This document shows positions 19,554 to 31,632 of a stretch of 52,910 bases of DNA, one piece after another. The stretch's first letter is position 1. Every line of letters starts with the position of its first letter. Under the pieces are notes generated by a model. It did no database searches and had not been told where the DNA came from. It worked only from the letters and a program-made list of their open reading frames with translations. The stretch comes from Lysobacteraceae bacterium (GTDB taxonomy: Bacteria; Pseudomonadota; Gammaproteobacteria; Xanthomonadales; Rhodanobacteraceae), in contig JAGWXP010000002.1 of NCBI GenBank assembly GCA_018969845.1, positions 1 through 52,910 of the forward strand, given 5' to 3'. Position numbers and translations under genes: made by a program.

Positions 19554-20000
19554 ATGTTCCAGGGTGAAACCGCTATCACGCTCGACGACAAGGGCCGCCT
19601 GGCCCTGCCGACCGCCTATCGCGAGGCGGTAATGCGCGCCTGCGCGAACCGTTTGGTGTTCACCTACAACCCGTTCGAGCCGGGTTGTCTGTGGTTGTTC
19701 CCGCATCCGGAATGGGAGGCGGTGCGCGATCAAGTCAATGCGCTGTCGAGCGTCAAGCGCGTGCATCGCGACTTGCAGCTCAAGCTGATCGGCGCGGCGG
19801 CGACAGTGGAACTGGACGGCAATGCGCGCGTGCTGGTGCCGGCGAGTCAGCGCAACGCGGCGGGAATCGAGAAGAAGGCGGTGCTGCTCGGCATGAACAC
19901 AAAATTCGAGTTGTGGAGCGAGCAGGCGCATCTGAACAAGATTCGCCAGAGCATCGGCGAGCACGAGTTGTCGGACGAGATGCTGGATCTGAAGTTGTGA
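19554..20000 (+). CDS. mraZ: Division/cell wall cluster transcriptional regulator MraZ
   Basis: [26 protein letters not shown]...; first gene of dcw cluster. Confidence 0.95.
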   Translation: MFQGETAITLDDKGRLALPTAYREAVMRACANRLVFTYNPFEPGCLWLFPHPEWEAVRDQVNALSSVKRVHRDLQLKLIGAAATVELDGNARVLVPASQRNAAGIEKKAVLLGMNTKFELWSEQAHLNKIRQSIGEHELSDEMLDLKL

Positions 20001-20023
20001 CTGCGTGCCGCGCCGTCAGGACG

Positions 20024-20950
20024 ATGCCCATGCCCGATAACGCGCACGCCGCGGTGATGCTGGACGAGACGCTGGAAGGACTGCGTGTGCGCGCCGACGG
20101 CGTTTATCTGGACGGCACCTTCGGCCGCGGCGGGCATGCGCAGGGGGTGCTGGAACGGCTGGGTGCGCATGGTCGCTTGCTGCTGATGGATCGCGATCCG
20201 GAGGCGGTGGCGGCGGCGCGGCGCAACTTCGCAAGCGATGCGCGCGTAGCGATTCGCCATGGCAATTTCGCGGAAATTGCAGATTGGGATGCGACGCTGG
20301 CCGGACTCGATGGCGTGTTGCTGGATCTGGGCGTGTCCTCGCCGCAACTGGATGACGCGGCGCGCGGTTTCAGCTTTCGCGTCGATGCGCCGTTGGACAT
20401 GCGCATGGATCCGACGCACGGGATGAGTGCGGCGGAATTTCTGGCGCGTGCGGACGAGCGGGAGATTGCGGACGTGTTGTGGAACTATGGCGAGGAACGC
20501 ATGAGTCGTCGGATTGCACGCGCGATCGTCGCGCAGCGGCGCAGCGCACCCATCGCGCGCACCGGCGAGCTGGCGGATCTGATCGCCGGCATCGTCGGCC
20601 GGCCGCCGTCGGGCAAGCATCCGGCGACACGCAGTTTTCAGGCGTTGCGCATCGCGGTGAACGGCGAGATGGATGCGCTCGAAAAGGGCTTGCGCGGCGC
20701 AGTGGCGCGCCTGCGCGCGGGCGGACGCCTGTGCGTGATCAGCTTCCATTCGCTCGAAGATCGTGTGGTCAAGCAATTCCTGCGCGACCAATCGCAAGCA
20801 CCGGCTGCGCGCCGCGGCTTGCCGCCCGTCCAAGCCGCTGCGCTGTCACTGCGCCTGATCGGTCATGCGCAGATGCCGGGCGAAGCCGAGCTCGCGCGCA
20901 ATCCGCGTGCGCGCAGCGCGGTGCTGCGCGTGGCGGAGAAACTTGCATGA
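20024..20950 (+). CDS. rsmH: 16S rRNA (cytosine(1402)-N4)-methyltransferase
   Basis: [13 protein letters not shown]...[19 protein letters not shown]...[22 protein letters not shown]. Confidence 0.96.
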   Translation: MPMPDNAHAAVMLDETLEGLRVRADGVYLDGTFGRGGHAQGVLERLGAHGRLLLMDRDPEAVAAARRNFASDARVAIRHGNFAEIADWDATLAGLDGVLLDLGVSSPQLDDAARGFSFRVDAPLDMRMDPTHGMSAAEFLARADEREIADVLWNYGEERMSRRIARAIVAQRRSAPIARTGELADLIAGIVGRPPSGKHPATRSFQALRIAVNGEMDALEKGLRGAVARLRAGGRLCVISFHSLEDRVVKQFLRDQSQAPAARRGLPPVQAAALSLRLIGHAQMPGEAELARNPRARSAVLRVAEKLA

Positions 20951-21219
20951 AAGTCATCGGCGCGATCATTGTTCTCATGCTGCTGGCGGCGGTGCTGGTC
21001 AGTGCCATCGGCGTGGTCTACGCGCGCCAGGAAAATCGTCTGCTGTTCGGCGAACTCACGCGCCTGACCCACGAGCAGGACGATCTCAACACCGAGTTCG
21101 GCCGTCTCGAACTCGAGCAGGCGACCTGGGCCGAGCCCAATCGCATCGAGCAGATTGCGCGCGGTCAGCTCGGCATGGTCAATCCCGGCGCAGCCGACAC
21201 GGTGGTGGTCAAGCCATGA
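20947..21219 (+). CDS. ftsL: Cell division protein FtsL
   Basis: Small bitopic protein with coiled-coil between rsmH and ftsI; ATGA overlap. Confidence 0.9.
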   Translation: MKVIGAIIVLMLLAAVLVSAIGVVYARQENRLLFGELTRLTHEQDDLNTEFGRLELEQATWAEPNRIEQIARGQLGMVNPGAADTVVVKP

Positions 21220-21235
21220 GCGCGCAGAGGCCGTC

Positions 21236-23053
21236 ATGCTGCTGACTTCGCATCCGGCGCCGCCGCGCACGCGCAGCGACGGCGCGCGGGTCAAGCCGCG
21301 TACGCCGCCGGTCAATACGCGCGGGCGGTTGTACGTCGTGTTCATGATCCTGGCGCTCGCATCCACGGCGCTGATCGTGCGCGCGATCGACCTGCAGGTC
21401 GTGCGCAAGAATTTCTATCAGCAGCAGGGCGACGCGCGCTTTCTGCGCGAGGTGCCGATTCCGGTATCGCGCGGCACGATCTTCGACCGGAACGGCGAAC
21501 CGTTGGCGGTGTCGACGCCGGTGGAATCGGTATGGGCGGATCCGGGTACGGTGCTGGACCAGCCCGAGCGCATTCCGGAACTGGCCAAGGCGCTTGGCGT
21601 CGACGCGGCCGCGCTCAAGCAGAAACTCGAGCAGCACCAGGATCGGGAATTCCTGTATTTGAAACGCCAGCTCAATCCCGATGACGCGCAGGCGATCCTG
21701 GCGCTCGGCATCGCCGGCGTATCCAGCCAGCGCGAGTACAAGCGTTTTTATCCCGGCGGCGAAGTCACCGCGCACGTGCTCGGCGTGACCAATGTCGACG
21801 ACCGCGGCCAGGAAGGACTCGAACTGTCCTTCGACGACTGGCTCGCCGGCAAGCCCGGCGCCAAGCGCGTGATCCGCGACAACAAGGGCCACACCGTCGA
21901 AGACGTGGAACTGGTGCGCGAACCCAGACCCGGGCGCGACCTGACCTTGTCCATCGACCGCCGCATCCAATATCTGGCCTATCGCGATCTGAAGGCCGCG
22001 ATCATCGATCACCACGCCAAGTCCGGTTCGATGGTGGTGCTGGATGCGACCAGCGGCGAAATCCTGGCGATGGTGAACCAGCCCTCGTACAACCCGAACG
22101 CGCCGGCGGCCGATCCCGCCTACCGCCGCAACCGCGCAGTGACCGATGTGGTCGAACCGGGCTCGACGATGAAGCCGTTCACCATCGCCACCGCCTTGCA
22201 GAGCGGCAAGTGGACGCCGGAAACGCCGATTGACACCAACCCGGGCACCTTCCTGCTGGCCGGCCACCTGATCCGCGACGTCGCCAATCACGGCCTGCTC
22301 ACCGTGACTGGCGTGCTCACGCACTCGAGCAACGTCGGCGCGGCCAAGATCGCACTGACCCTGCCGAACGAGGACATGTACGACATGGATCATCGTTTCG
22401 GCTTCGGCGAATCCACGGGCAGCGGGTTCCCCGGCGAATCGCCGGGGTTGCTGCCGGCCGCACGCACCTGGGGCGTGCTCGAGAAGGCCACCATCGCCTA
22501 CGGCTATGGCCTGAACGTGACCACGCTGCAGTTGGCCCAGGCCTATGCCGCCCTCGCCGACGGCGGACGCCTGCGCCAGCCCACCTTCGTCAAGGGGGTG
22601 CTCAATCCGGCGGTGGCGGTGATCGATCCGCAACTCGCGCACACCATCGTGAAGATGCTCGAAACCGTGGTCGCACCCGGCGGCACGGCACTGCGCGCGG
22701 CGGTACCGAACTACCTCGTCGCCGGCAAGACCGGCACCTCGCGCCAGGCCGTGGCCGGCGGTTATGAAAGCAAGTACATCTCGCTGTTCGCGGGCATCGT
22801 GCCGGCAAGCAATCCGCGCCTGGTCGCGGTCGTGGTGATCCACGATCCGCAGGGTGGCTACTTCGGCGGCACGGTTTCGGCGCCGGTGTTCAGCCAGGTG
22901 ATGACCGGCGCGTTGCGTCTGCTCGACGTGCCGCCAGACAACGTGCAGCACTGGTACGCGGGTGGGCCGGATACCGGCGCGCCGATCCAGCCCGGCAGCA
23001 AGGCGCCGGATTACGCGCCGGGCGACACCAGCTACGAGGAGGCGGTGCCGTGA
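21236..23053 (+). CDS. ftsI: Peptidoglycan D,D-transpeptidase FtsI (PBP3)
   Basis: RGTIFDRNGEPLAVSTPVESVWADP; SxxK at GSTMKPF; SSN; KTGTS. Confidence 0.96.
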   Translation: MLLTSHPAPPRTRSDGARVKPRTPPVNTRGRLYVVFMILALASTALIVRAIDLQVVRKNFYQQQGDARFLREVPIPVSRGTIFDRNGEPLAVSTPVESVWADPGTVLDQPERIPELAKALGVDAAALKQKLEQHQDREFLYLKRQLNPDDAQAILALGIAGVSSQREYKRFYPGGEVTAHVLGVTNVDDRGQEGLELSFDDWLAGKPGAKRVIRDNKGHTVEDVELVREPRPGRDLTLSIDRRIQYLAYRDLKAAIIDHHAKSGSMVVLDATSGEILAMVNQPSYNPNAPAADPAYRRNRAVTDVVEPGSTMKPFTIATALQSGKWTPETPIDTNPGTFLLAGHLIRDVANHGLLTVTGVLTHSSNVGAAKIALTLPNEDMYDMDHRFGFGESTGSGFPGESPGLLPAARTWGVLEKATIAYGYGLNVTTLQLAQAYAALADGGRLRQPTFVKGVLNPAVAVIDPQLAHTIVKMLETVVAPGGTALRAAVPNYLVAGKTGTSRQAVAGGYESKYISLFAGIVPASNPRLVAVVVIHDPQGGYFGGTVSAPVFSQVMTGALRLLDVPPDNVQHWYAGGPDTGAPIQPGSKAPDYAPGDTSYEEAVP

Positions 23054-24516
23054 GCGTCGCGTCCAAATCCCTGCGCGATCTGCTCCAAGGATTCGCTCAG
23101 ACAGGCGACATTCGTGTGTCTGGATTGACGTTGGACTCGCGCCGCGTGCGCGCTGGCGATGCCTTCATCGCGCTCGAGGGCAAGCGCGTGCACGGCATCA
23201 CGTTTGCCCCGGCGGCGCTGGCGCAGGGCGCTTCGGCAGTGATCGCTGAAGGCCCTGCGTCCGCCGTTTCGCTGCCACCGGCTGCGCCGGTAGTCTGGAT
23301 CGACAACCTGCGCGATCGCGTCGGCGAAATCGCCGCGCGCTTTTTCCAGCGGCCATCCGCGGCATTGCACGTGATCGGCGTCACCGGAACGAACGGCAAG
23401 ACCTCGATCGTGCAACTGCTCGCAGCGGCGTTGGAAACGCTCGGCGCGCGCGCTGCGACCATCGGCACGCTCGGCGCGGGCTTGCACGGCGCGCTCGAAG
23501 CGGGCGAACGCACCACGCCGGATGCGGTGAACGTGCACGGTCTGCTCGCGCAATTCCGCGACAGCGGCGCGAGCCACGTTGCGATGGAGGTTTCTTCGCA
23601 CGCGCTCGACCAGGGCCGCGTCAATGCGGTCGATTTCGAGGTCGCGGTGTTCACCAACCTGACCCGCGATCACCTGGATTACCACGGCACGATGCACGCG
23701 TATGGCGCGGCCAAGGCGAAGCTGTTCGCGTGGCCTGGACTGCGCAGCGCCGTGATCAATGCCGACGATGCGTTCGGGCGTGACTTGGCCGCGCGATTGC
23801 CGGAAACGGTGCAGGGCTTGGGTTATGCCATCGACACCGATGCGGAAATCCGCGCGCGCAACGTGCGCACGCATGGCGGTGGCTTGAGTTTCGATCTGGC
23901 CACGCCCTGGGGCGATGGCGAAATCCATAGTCCACTGCTCGGCCGCTTCAACGTATACAACTTGCTCGCGGTCGCCGGTTGTCTGGGTGCGCTCGGCTAT
24001 GGCTTGGCGCAAATCCAGAAAACATTGCCGCACCTGCAACCCGTCGCGGGACGCATGAACCGGCTCGGTGGCGGAGCGCTGCCGTTGATCGTGGTCGATT
24101 ACGCGCATACACCGGACGCGCTGCAGCAGGCATTGACCAGCCTGCGCGCACATTGCACCGGCCGGCTGATCTGCGTGTTCGGCTGCGGTGGCGAGCGCGA
24201 CGTGGGCAAGCGTCCGCAGATGGGCGCGATCGCCGAGCAGCTGGCCGACACAATCGTCGTCACCGATGACAATCCGCGCGGCGAGGATGGCGATGCCATC
24301 GTCGCCCAGATCCTGACCGGGCTGGGCGATCGGCAACGCGCGCGCGTGTTGCGTGATCGCGCCGCCGCCATCGCCTCGGCACTGCGCGAGGCGCGCTCAG
24401 GCGATGTTGTGCTGATCGCCGGCAAGGGCCACGAACCGTATCAGGAAACCGGCGGCGTCAAGCGGCCTTTCGACGACGCGGATGTCGCGCGCCGCATGCT
24501 GGAGGCGCAGGCATGA
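23050..24516 (+). CDS. murE: UDP-MurNAc-tripeptide synthetase (meso-DAP type)
   Basis: VTGTNGKTSIVQLL; DNPRGED specificity motif; GTG start overlapping ftsI stop. Confidence 0.95.
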   Translation: MSVASKSLRDLLQGFAQTGDIRVSGLTLDSRRVRAGDAFIALEGKRVHGITFAPAALAQGASAVIAEGPASAVSLPPAAPVVWIDNLRDRVGEIAARFFQRPSAALHVIGVTGTNGKTSIVQLLAAALETLGARAATIGTLGAGLHGALEAGERTTPDAVNVHGLLAQFRDSGASHVAMEVSSHALDQGRVNAVDFEVAVFTNLTRDHLDYHGTMHAYGAAKAKLFAWPGLRSAVINADDAFGRDLAARLPETVQGLGYAIDTDAEIRARNVRTHGGGLSFDLATPWGDGEIHSPLLGRFNVYNLLAVAGCLGALGYGLAQIQKTLPHLQPVAGRMNRLGGGALPLIVVDYAHTPDALQQALTSLRAHCTGRLICVFGCGGERDVGKRPQMGAIAEQLADTIVVTDDNPRGEDGDAIVAQILTGLGDRQRARVLRDRAAAIASALREARSGDVVLIAGKGHEPYQETGGVKRPFDDADVARRMLEAQA

Positions 24517-25883
24517 ACGTGCGTCTGGCCGATGTCGCGGTATGGACGAAAGGCGCCTTACGCGGCGCGGACACGGCCGTGCACGGCGTCTTCACCGACT
24601 CGCGCAAGCCGGTGGCAGGCGCCTTGTTCGTCGCACTCAAGGGCGAGAACTTCGACGCCCACGATTATCTGGCGCAAGCCAAGGCCGGCGGTGCGACGGC
24701 GGCGCTGCTGGCGCGCCCGGTCGAGGTGGATCTGCCCCAGGTGGTCGTCGCCGATACCTTGCTCGCGCTGGGCGATCTGGCCAGCGCGATCCGCGCGCAG
24801 CGCCACGCGCGTGTGGCCGGCATCACCGGCTCCAATGGCAAGACCACGGTCAAGACGCAATTGGCATCGATCCTGGCGCTGTGCGGCAAGACCCACGTCA
24901 ATAGCGGCAATCTCAACAACGAGGTTGGCCTGCCGTTGTCGATTCTGGCCACGCCCGAGGATGCGCGCTACGCGGTGCTGGAAATGGGTGCGGGCAAACC
25001 CGGCGACATCGCCTATCTTGCCGCCATCGCGCGCCCGGAAATCGCCGTGGTCAACAATGTCGCACCGGCCCACCTGGAGCGCATGGGTTCGCTCGAGGGC
25101 ATCGCGCAAACCAAGGCGGCGATCTACGCGGCCCTGCCGGCGCACGGCATCGCCGTGATCAATGCAGACGATTCCTTCGCCGATTATTTTGCCGGCGTGG
25201 CCGGAACGCGGCGCGTGCTGCGCTTTGGCATCGAGCGCGCCGCCGACGTGCGTGCGCAGATCCGCGCCATCGGCGCGCATTCCGAATTCGCTCTGATCAC
25301 GCCGAGCGGGCGCGTCGACGTGAATCTGCCGCTGCCGGGTCGGCACAACGTGATGAACGCGCTCGCCGCCGCCGCGCTGGCGTTGGCATTCGAGGCGCCG
25401 CTGGCGGCAATCAAACAAGGGCTGGAGACGGCGGCGCCGGTTGCTGGCCGCCTGATCCGTCACGCCATGCCGGGCGGCTGGAGCCTGATCGACGACAGCT
25501 ACAACGCCAACCCGGGATCCGCCGCGGCCGCCATCGCGACACTCGGTGCGGAACCGGGCGAAACCTGGCTGGTGCTGGGTGACATGCGCGAACTCGGCGC
25601 CGATGCGGACAAGCTGCACGCGCAGATCGGCGCACTGGCCAGGCAAAGCGGCATTGCGCATTTGTATACGGTGGGCGAACGGTCGGCTCGCGCGAGCGCG
25701 GCTTTCGGCGCCAACGCGAGACATTTCGCCAGCCAGAAAGAACTGGGCGCGGCGCTCGCCGCCGCCGTTCATCCCGGCGCCGTCGTACTGGTGAAGGGCT
25801 CGCGCGGTTCGGCGATGGAGCGCGTGGTGCAAGCGCTGCTCGGCAACGGCACGGATCAGGGAGGCGCGCGTCATGCTGCTTGA
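24513..25883 (+). CDS. murF: UDP-MurNAc-tripeptide--D-Ala-D-Ala ligase
   Basis: [28 protein letters not shown]. Confidence 0.95.
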   Translation: MNVRLADVAVWTKGALRGADTAVHGVFTDSRKPVAGALFVALKGENFDAHDYLAQAKAGGATAALLARPVEVDLPQVVVADTLLALGDLASAIRAQRHARVAGITGSNGKTTVKTQLASILALCGKTHVNSGNLNNEVGLPLSILATPEDARYAVLEMGAGKPGDIAYLAAIARPEIAVVNNVAPAHLERMGSLEGIAQTKAAIYAALPAHGIAVINADDSFADYFAGVAGTRRVLRFGIERAADVRAQIRAIGAHSEFALITPSGRVDVNLPLPGRHNVMNALAAAALALAFEAPLAAIKQGLETAAPVAGRLIRHAMPGGWSLIDDSYNANPGSAAAAIATLGAEPGETWLVLGDMRELGADADKLHAQIGALARQSGIAHLYTVGERSARASAAFGANARHFASQKELGAALAAAVHPGAVVLVKGSRGSAMERVVQALLGNGTDQGGARHAA

Positions 25884-26961
25884 ACTGGCCGACCTGCTGC
25901 GTGGGCACCTGAGCGCGTTCCATCTGTTCCAGTACGTCTCGTTCCGCACGATCATGAGCGCACTGACCGCGCTGGTGGTCGCCTTGCTGCTCGGTCCGGA
26001 CCTGATCCGCAAACTCGCCGCAGTCAAGGCCGGACAGGTGATCCGCAGCGACGGTCCGCAGTCGCATCTGGCCAAGGCCGGCACGCCGACCATGGGCGGC
26101 GCCCTGATCCTGCTCGCGGTGGCGGTGGCAACCTTGCTCTGGGGCGATCTGCGCAATCGGTATTTGTGGATCGCGCTCGGCAGCCTGCTCGCGTTCGGCA
26201 CGATCGGTTTCTACGACGATTACCGCAAGCTCGTGCTGCGCGACAGCCGCGGCCTGCCGGCGCGCTGGAAGTATTTCTGGCAATCGGTGTGCGGGCTGGC
26301 CGCCGCGCTCGGCCTGTATTTCGTATTGCGCCAGGATTCGCCCGCCGCGCTGGCGCTGTACGTGCCGCTGTTCAAGCAGGTGGCAATTCCGCTGGGGCCG
26401 GGGTTCGTCGCGATCGGCTATTTCATCATCGTCGGTTTTTCCAACGCCGTGAATCTGACCGACGGCCTCGACGGTCTCGCCATCATGCCCACCGTGCTGG
26501 TTGCCGCCGCGCTCGGCGTGTTCGCCTACGCGGCGGGGCACAGCGTGTTTTCGCAATACCTGCAGATTCCCGCCGTGCCGGGCGCGGGCGAGTTGTGCAT
26601 CTTCTGCGGCGCGCTGGCCGGTGCGGGCCTGGGATTCCTGTGGTTCAACGCCTATCCCGCGCAGGTATTCATGGGCGATGTCGGCGCGCTCGCGGTCGGC
26701 GCCGCGCTCGGTACCGTTGCCGTCATCGTGCGTCAGGAAATCGTGCTGCTGATCATGGGCGGTGTGTTCGTGATGGAAACCGCATCCGTGATCCTGCAGG
26801 TGGCGAGCTTCAAACTCACCGGCAAGCGCATCTTCCGCATGGCGCCGATCCATCACCACTTCGAATTGAAAGGCTGGCCCGAGCCGCGCGTGATCGTGCG
26901 TTTCTGGATCATCTCGGTGGTGCTGGTGCTGATCGGTCTGGCGACATTGAAGGTCAGATAA
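25873..26961 (+). CDS. mraY: Phospho-MurNAc-pentapeptide-transferase
   Basis: [37 protein letters not shown]. Confidence 0.96.
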   Translation: MLLELADLLRGHLSAFHLFQYVSFRTIMSALTALVVALLLGPDLIRKLAAVKAGQVIRSDGPQSHLAKAGTPTMGGALILLAVAVATLLWGDLRNRYLWIALGSLLAFGTIGFYDDYRKLVLRDSRGLPARWKYFWQSVCGLAAALGLYFVLRQDSPAALALYVPLFKQVAIPLGPGFVAIGYFIIVGFSNAVNLTDGLDGLAIMPTVLVAAALGVFAYAAGHSVFSQYLQIPAVPGAGELCIFCGALAGAGLGFLWFNAYPAQVFMGDVGALAVGAALGTVAVIVRQEIVLLIMGGVFVMETASVILQVASFKLTGKRIFRMAPIHHHFELKGWPEPRVIVRFWIISVVLVLIGLATLKVR

Positions 26962-26964
26962 CCC

Positions 26965-28164
26965 ATGTTCGGATTCGACCAACAGGCCACCCGCCGCGAC
27001 GAGAGCAAGGGCCGCTACGACCCGGTCCTGATCGTCGTCGCCATCGCGCTGGCGAGCCTGGGTGTGGTCATGGTGACGTCGAGTTCGATCGCCGTCGCCG
27101 ACGGCCAGCACGTCGGGCCGTTCCACTATCTGTTCCGGCACCTGGTCTTTCTCGCCCTCGGCATCGGCTTGTGCGCGCTGACGATGCAGATCGAATTGGA
27201 GTGGTTCGAGCGCAATGCCTTCAGCCTGCTGCTGTTCGCGGTGATCCTGCTGTTGCTGGTGTTCGCGCCGGGTGTCGGCATGCGCATCAATGGCGCGCGG
27301 CGCTGGATCCGTCTGGGAGTCGCGGGTTTCCAGTCTGTCGAGGCGGTCAAGCTGCTGTTCGTGTTTTATCTGGCGAGTTATCTCGTGCGCCAGCACAACG
27401 CCGTGCGCGCGCGCTTTTTCGGCGTGATCAAGCCGGTCGGCGTGGCCGTGGTGCTGGTCGGATTGCTACTGATGCAACCGGATTTCGGCAGCGCGGCGCT
27501 GATCATCGCGGTCTGCGTGGGCATGCTCTGGCTGGGTGGGGCGCGCATGCGCAACCTGCTCTACCTCGCCATTCCGGCGATGCCCGCAATCGCCTGGGCG
27601 GCGCTGACCAGCGACTATCGCGTCAAGCGCCTGACCTCGTTCCTCAATCCCTGGGCCGATCCGTTCAACGACGGCTTCCAGCTCACCCAGGCGCTGATTG
27701 CCGTGGGCCGCGGCGAATGGTTCGGCGTGGGCCTCGGCGCGAGCGTGCAAAAACTCTTTTACCTGCCCGAGGCGCATACCGACTTCATCCTTGCCGTGAT
27801 CGCCGAGGAACTCGGCTTCGCCGGCATCCTGCTCGTGATCGCCCTGTTTGCGGTTCTGGTCGGCCGCGCCCTGTCGCTCGGCCTGCGTGCGGTCGAGCGC
27901 GGCCAGCGTTACGCCGGTTATTGCGCCTTCGGTATCGGCCTGATGCTCGGCCTGCAGGCGCTGGTGTCGATCGGGGTGAACCTCGGCGTCTTGCCGACCA
28001 AAGGGTTGACATTGCCGCTGATCAGTTCCGGCGGATCGAGTGTGCTCATGACGTGCGTGGCAATCGGCGTGCTGCTGCGGGTGAGTTACGAAGTCACGCG
28101 CACGCTGCCGTCCGATGCGCAGATCGTGAAACCCGAGACGTTGCTGCGGGAGGCGCGCGCATGA
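26965..28164 (+). CDS. ftsW: Lipid II polymerase / cell division protein FtsW
   Basis: SEDS protein: AEELGFAGILLVI, LPTKGLTLPLISSGGSS. Confidence 0.95.
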   Translation: MFGFDQQATRRDESKGRYDPVLIVVAIALASLGVVMVTSSSIAVADGQHVGPFHYLFRHLVFLALGIGLCALTMQIELEWFERNAFSLLLFAVILLLLVFAPGVGMRINGARRWIRLGVAGFQSVEAVKLLFVFYLASYLVRQHNAVRARFFGVIKPVGVAVVLVGLLLMQPDFGSAALIIAVCVGMLWLGGARMRNLLYLAIPAMPAIAWAALTSDYRVKRLTSFLNPWADPFNDGFQLTQALIAVGRGEWFGVGLGASVQKLFYLPEAHTDFILAVIAEELGFAGILLVIALFAVLVGRALSLGLRAVERGQRYAGYCAFGIGLMLGLQALVSIGVNLGVLPTKGLTLPLISSGGSSVLMTCVAIGVLLRVSYEVTRTLPSDAQIVKPETLLREARA

Positions 28165-29246
28165 ACACGGATGCGCCCGTGCTGATCATGGCCGGCGGCA
28201 CCGGCGGCCACATCTTTCCCGGCATCGCCGTGGCGCATGAGCTGGAGCGTCGCCGCGTGCCGGTGATCTGGCTCGGTGGCAAGACCGGACTGGAAACGCG
28301 GCTCGTGCCGCAACACGGCATCGCGCTGGAGAAAATCGACATCACCGGTGTGCGCGGCAAGGGCCTCGGCGCGCTGCTGGCCTTGCCGATGCGGCTCGGC
28401 GGTGCGGTGCTGGCGGCGCGCAGGATATTGAACAGGCACGCGCCACGCAGCGCGCTGGCGCTCGGCGGCTATGCGGCCGCACCGGGCGGCATCGCCGCGC
28501 GGCTGATGAAGATTCCGCTCGTCGTGCACGAGCAAAACCGCGTCCCCGGCAAGACCAACCGCATGCTGGCGAAGAAGGCCGCGCGCGTGCTCACCGGCTT
28601 CGATGGTGTGATTTTTGATGGTATGCACCCGGGCGCCGAGTGGGTCGGCAATCCGGTACGCGATACCATCGCCGCGATCGCACCGCCCGAACAACGCTAT
28701 GCGGGCCGTCATGGCGCCCTCAAATTGCTCGTGCTCGGCGGCAGCCAGGGCGCGCAGAGCCTCAACACGACGCTTCCGCAAGTGCTGCGCGGACGCGGCG
28801 CGAAATTGCCGGTCGACGTGCGTCACCAATGCGGCGAGGCGCATTTGGATACGGCGCGCAACGCCTATCGTGCAGCGGGCATCGATGCGGATGTGGTCGC
28901 GTTCGAACAGGACATGGCCGCTGCCTACGCCTGGGCGGATCTGGTCATCTGCCGCTCCGGCGCGCTCACGCTCGCCGAACTCGCCGCCGCCGGCTCGCCG
29001 GCGATCCTGGTGCCGTTCCCGCACGCGGTGGACGACCATCAGACCCGGAACGCCGAGGCGATGGTCGCCGCGGGCGGCGCGCGGCTCGTCGCCGAAGGCG
29101 CGGACTTCGCTGCACGTCTGGGCAGGGCCTTCGAGCAGATCGGCGAACGCGACCGTCTGCTCGCGATGGCCAAGTCCGCACGCACGCTGGCCAAGCCGCA
29201 GGCAGCCGCGCGCATCGCCGACGTGTGCCTGGAGGTGGCAGCGTGA
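28161..29246 (+). CDS. murG: UDP-GlcNAc:lipid I GlcNAc transferase
   Basis: [46 protein letters not shown]. Confidence 0.96.
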   Translation: MNTDAPVLIMAGGTGGHIFPGIAVAHELERRRVPVIWLGGKTGLETRLVPQHGIALEKIDITGVRGKGLGALLALPMRLGGAVLAARRILNRHAPRSALALGGYAAAPGGIAARLMKIPLVVHEQNRVPGKTNRMLAKKAARVLTGFDGVIFDGMHPGAEWVGNPVRDTIAAIAPPEQRYAGRHGALKLLVLGGSQGAQSLNTTLPQVLRGRGAKLPVDVRHQCGEAHLDTARNAYRAAGIDADVVAFEQDMAAAYAWADLVICRSGALTLAELAAAGSPAILVPFPHAVDDHQTRNAEAMVAAGGARLVAEGADFAARLGRAFEQIGERDRLLAMAKSARTLAKPQAAARIADVCLEVAA

Positions 29247-30697
29247 CTCCGCGCCGCCCAATCACGCCTGCCGACGCCAAACTCGATAGGATCGGGTCCG
29301 ACTTCCGGCGCGTGCATTTCGTCGGCATCGGCGGCGCCGGCATGAGCGGCATCGCCGAGGTGCTGCACAACCTGGGCTACGCGGTTTCGGGTTCAGACCG
29401 CAGCGAGTCTGCGGTGACCCGCCGTCTCGCCGGATTTGGTATACAAATCCACAAAGAACACGCCGCGGTGAACGTGGCCGATGCCGACGTGCTGGTCGTC
29501 TCCGGTGCGATCGCGGCGGACAATCCGGAGCTCGTCGCCGCTCACGCACGGCGCGTGCCGGTGGTGCCGCGCGCAGAGATGCTCGGCGAATTGATGCGCT
29601 TCCGCCGCGGCATCGCGGTCGCCGGCACCCACGGCAAGACCACGACCACGAGCCTGGTTGCGAGCGTGCTTGCCGAAGCGGGCCTGGACCCCACCTTCGT
29701 CATCGGCGGCCAGCTCATCGCCGCCGGCGCGAATGCGCGCCTGGGCAGCGGCGAATTCCTGGTCGCCGAGGCGGACGAGTCGGACGGCTCATTCCTGCTG
29801 CTCAATCCCGTCGTCGCCATCGTCACCAACATCGATGCCGATCACCTGGAAAACTACGGCGGTGATTTCGAGCGCGTGAAGAAGGCGTTTGCCGATTTCC
29901 TGCACCGGCTGCCGTTCTACGGTGTCGCCGTGCTGTGCGTGGACGATGCGAACGTGGCGGAGCTCGCCAGCGACACCGTTCGGCGTACGCTCACCTACGC
30001 GATCGATGCGGCCGCGGACGTACGCGCGAGCAACGTGCGCCAACTGCATGCGCGCATGCGCTTCGATCTGCATCTGCCGAACGCCCCCGCGTTGCCGGTG
30101 GAATTGAATCTGCCCGGCCTGCACAACGTCCGCAATGCGCTCGCGGCGGCGGCGGTCGGCTGGCAACTGGGCGTCGCTGCGCCGACGATTGCGCAGGCGC
30201 TGGAAAACTTCCAGGGCGTCGGTCGGCGCTTTCAGAATCGCGGCGAGATCGCCGTCGACGGTGGCAAGGCGTTGCTGGTCGACGATTACGGCCACCATCC
30301 GCGCGAACTGGCCGCGGTGTTCGCCGCCGCGCGCGGCGGCTGGCCGCAAAGCCGTCTCGTGGTCGCGTTCCAGCCGCACCGCTACACGCGCACGCGTGAC
30401 CTGCTCGACGACTTCGCCGCGGTGCTCGCGCAGGCCGACGTGCTGGTGTTGACCGACGTGTATCCGGCCGGCGAGGCGCCGATCGCCGGTGCCGACGGCC
30501 GTGCGCTGGCGCGCGCGGTGCGCGCACGCGGCAAGGCCGACCCGGTGTTTGTCGACCATCCGCGCGAATTGAAGAACATGCTGCCGGCGCTGCTGCGCGA
30601 TGGCGACCTGCTGCTGATCATGGGCGCGGGCGACATCGGCGCGGCGGCGAACGAAATCGCCGCGGCGGGGACGCTGCAAACGGAGCAGACAAGCTGA
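29243..30697 (+). CDS. murC: UDP-MurNAc--L-alanine ligase (GTG start)
   Basis: [42 protein letters not shown]. Confidence 0.96.
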   Translation: MTPRRPITPADAKLDRIGSDFRRVHFVGIGGAGMSGIAEVLHNLGYAVSGSDRSESAVTRRLAGFGIQIHKEHAAVNVADADVLVVSGAIAADNPELVAAHARRVPVVPRAEMLGELMRFRRGIAVAGTHGKTTTTSLVASVLAEAGLDPTFVIGGQLIAAGANARLGSGEFLVAEADESDGSFLLLNPVVAIVTNIDADHLENYGGDFERVKKAFADFLHRLPFYGVAVLCVDDANVAELASDTVRRTLTYAIDAAADVRASNVRQLHARMRFDLHLPNAPALPVELNLPGLHNVRNALAAAAVGWQLGVAAPTIAQALENFQGVGRRFQNRGEIAVDGGKALLVDDYGHHPRELAAVFAAARGGWPQSRLVVAFQPHRYTRTRDLLDDFAAVLAQADVLVLTDVYPAGEAPIAGADGRALARAVRARGKADPVFVDHPRELKNMLPALLRDGDLLLIMGAGDIGAAANEIAAAGTLQTEQTS

Positions 30698-31632
30698 TGC
30701 GCATCACCGATGCCAGGCAATTCGGTCGCGTCGCCGTGGTCATGGGCGGCAATTCCGCCGAGCGCGAGGTGTCGCTGGATTCCGGCCGCAATGTGCTCGC
30801 CGCGCTCAAGGCGCGCGGCGTGGACGCGCACGGCATCGACGGCATTCCGGCCCTGCTCGATGCGTTGCGCGCCGGGCATTTCGCGCGCGTGTTCAACATC
30901 CTGCACGGCCGCGGCGGCGAGGACGGAGTGTTGCAGGGCGCACTGGCCTCGCTTGGCGTGCCGGTCACTGGCTCGGGCGTGCTCGGTTCGGCGCTATCGA
31001 TGGACAAGATCCGCACCAAGCAAGTGTGGCAATCGCTTGGCCTGCCGACACCGCGCTACGCGCGCCTGGGTGCGGGCGAGGATATCGTCGCCGCGGTGGC
31101 AAAGGTTGAACTGCCGGTCGTGGTGAAACCTTCGCACGAAGGCTCCAGCGTCGGCATTACGCGCGTGCGCAAACATGCGGACATTGCCGCGGCGGTGGAA
31201 CTGGCTGCGCGCTACGACGGCGAACTGCTGATTGAACAATTGATCGACGGCAGCGAATACACCGTTGGCGTGTTGCAAGGCGCGGCGCTGCCCTCGATTC
31301 ACATCGTGCCCAAGGGCGAGTTCTACGACTATCACGCCAAGTACGTCGCCGAGGACACGCAATACATATGCCCGGGGTTGGACGACGCCGGCGAGCGTGA
31401 AATCCGAGTTCTTGCCCTGGCTGCGTTTGACGCCGCCGGCTGCGCCGGCTGGGGGCGCGTGGATTTCATGCGCGATCGTGCGGGCGCCTTCTTCCTGCTC
31501 GAAGTGAACACCACGCCCGGCATGACCAGCCATTCGCTGGTGCCCAAGGCCGCGGGCGCGGTAGGCATCGATTTCGAGGAACTGTGCTGGCGCATTCTGG
31601 AGACAAGCTTCGGTGATGGAGCCGCGCCATGA
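30697..31632 (+). CDS. ddlB: D-alanine--D-alanine ligase
   Basis: [45 protein letters not shown]. Confidence 0.96.
   Translation: MRITDARQFGRVAVVMGGNSAEREVSLDSGRNVLAALKARGVDAHGIDGIPALLDALRAGHFARVFNILHGRGGEDGVLQGALASLGVPVTGSGVLGSALSMDKIRTKQVWQSLGLPTPRYARLGAGEDIVAAVAKVELPVVVKPSHEGSSVGITRVRKHADIAAAVELAARYDGELLIEQLIDGSEYTVGVLQGAALPSIHIVPKGEFYDYHAKYVAEDTQYICPGLDDAGEREIRVLALAAFDAAGCAGWGRVDFMRDRAGAFFLLEVNTTPGMTSHSLVPKAAGAVGIDFEELCWRILETSFGDGAAP

Noticed and set aside
25411-27396. 661-aa ORF antisense to murF/mraY/ftsW
   Set aside because: Overlaps three unmistakable dcw genes; composition typical of antisense open frames in high-GC genomes.
26166-29246. 1026-codon plus-strand ORF starting inside mraY
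   Set aside because: Only its C-terminal part (from 28161) is real murG; the upstream part is an out-of-frame read of mraY and ftsW.
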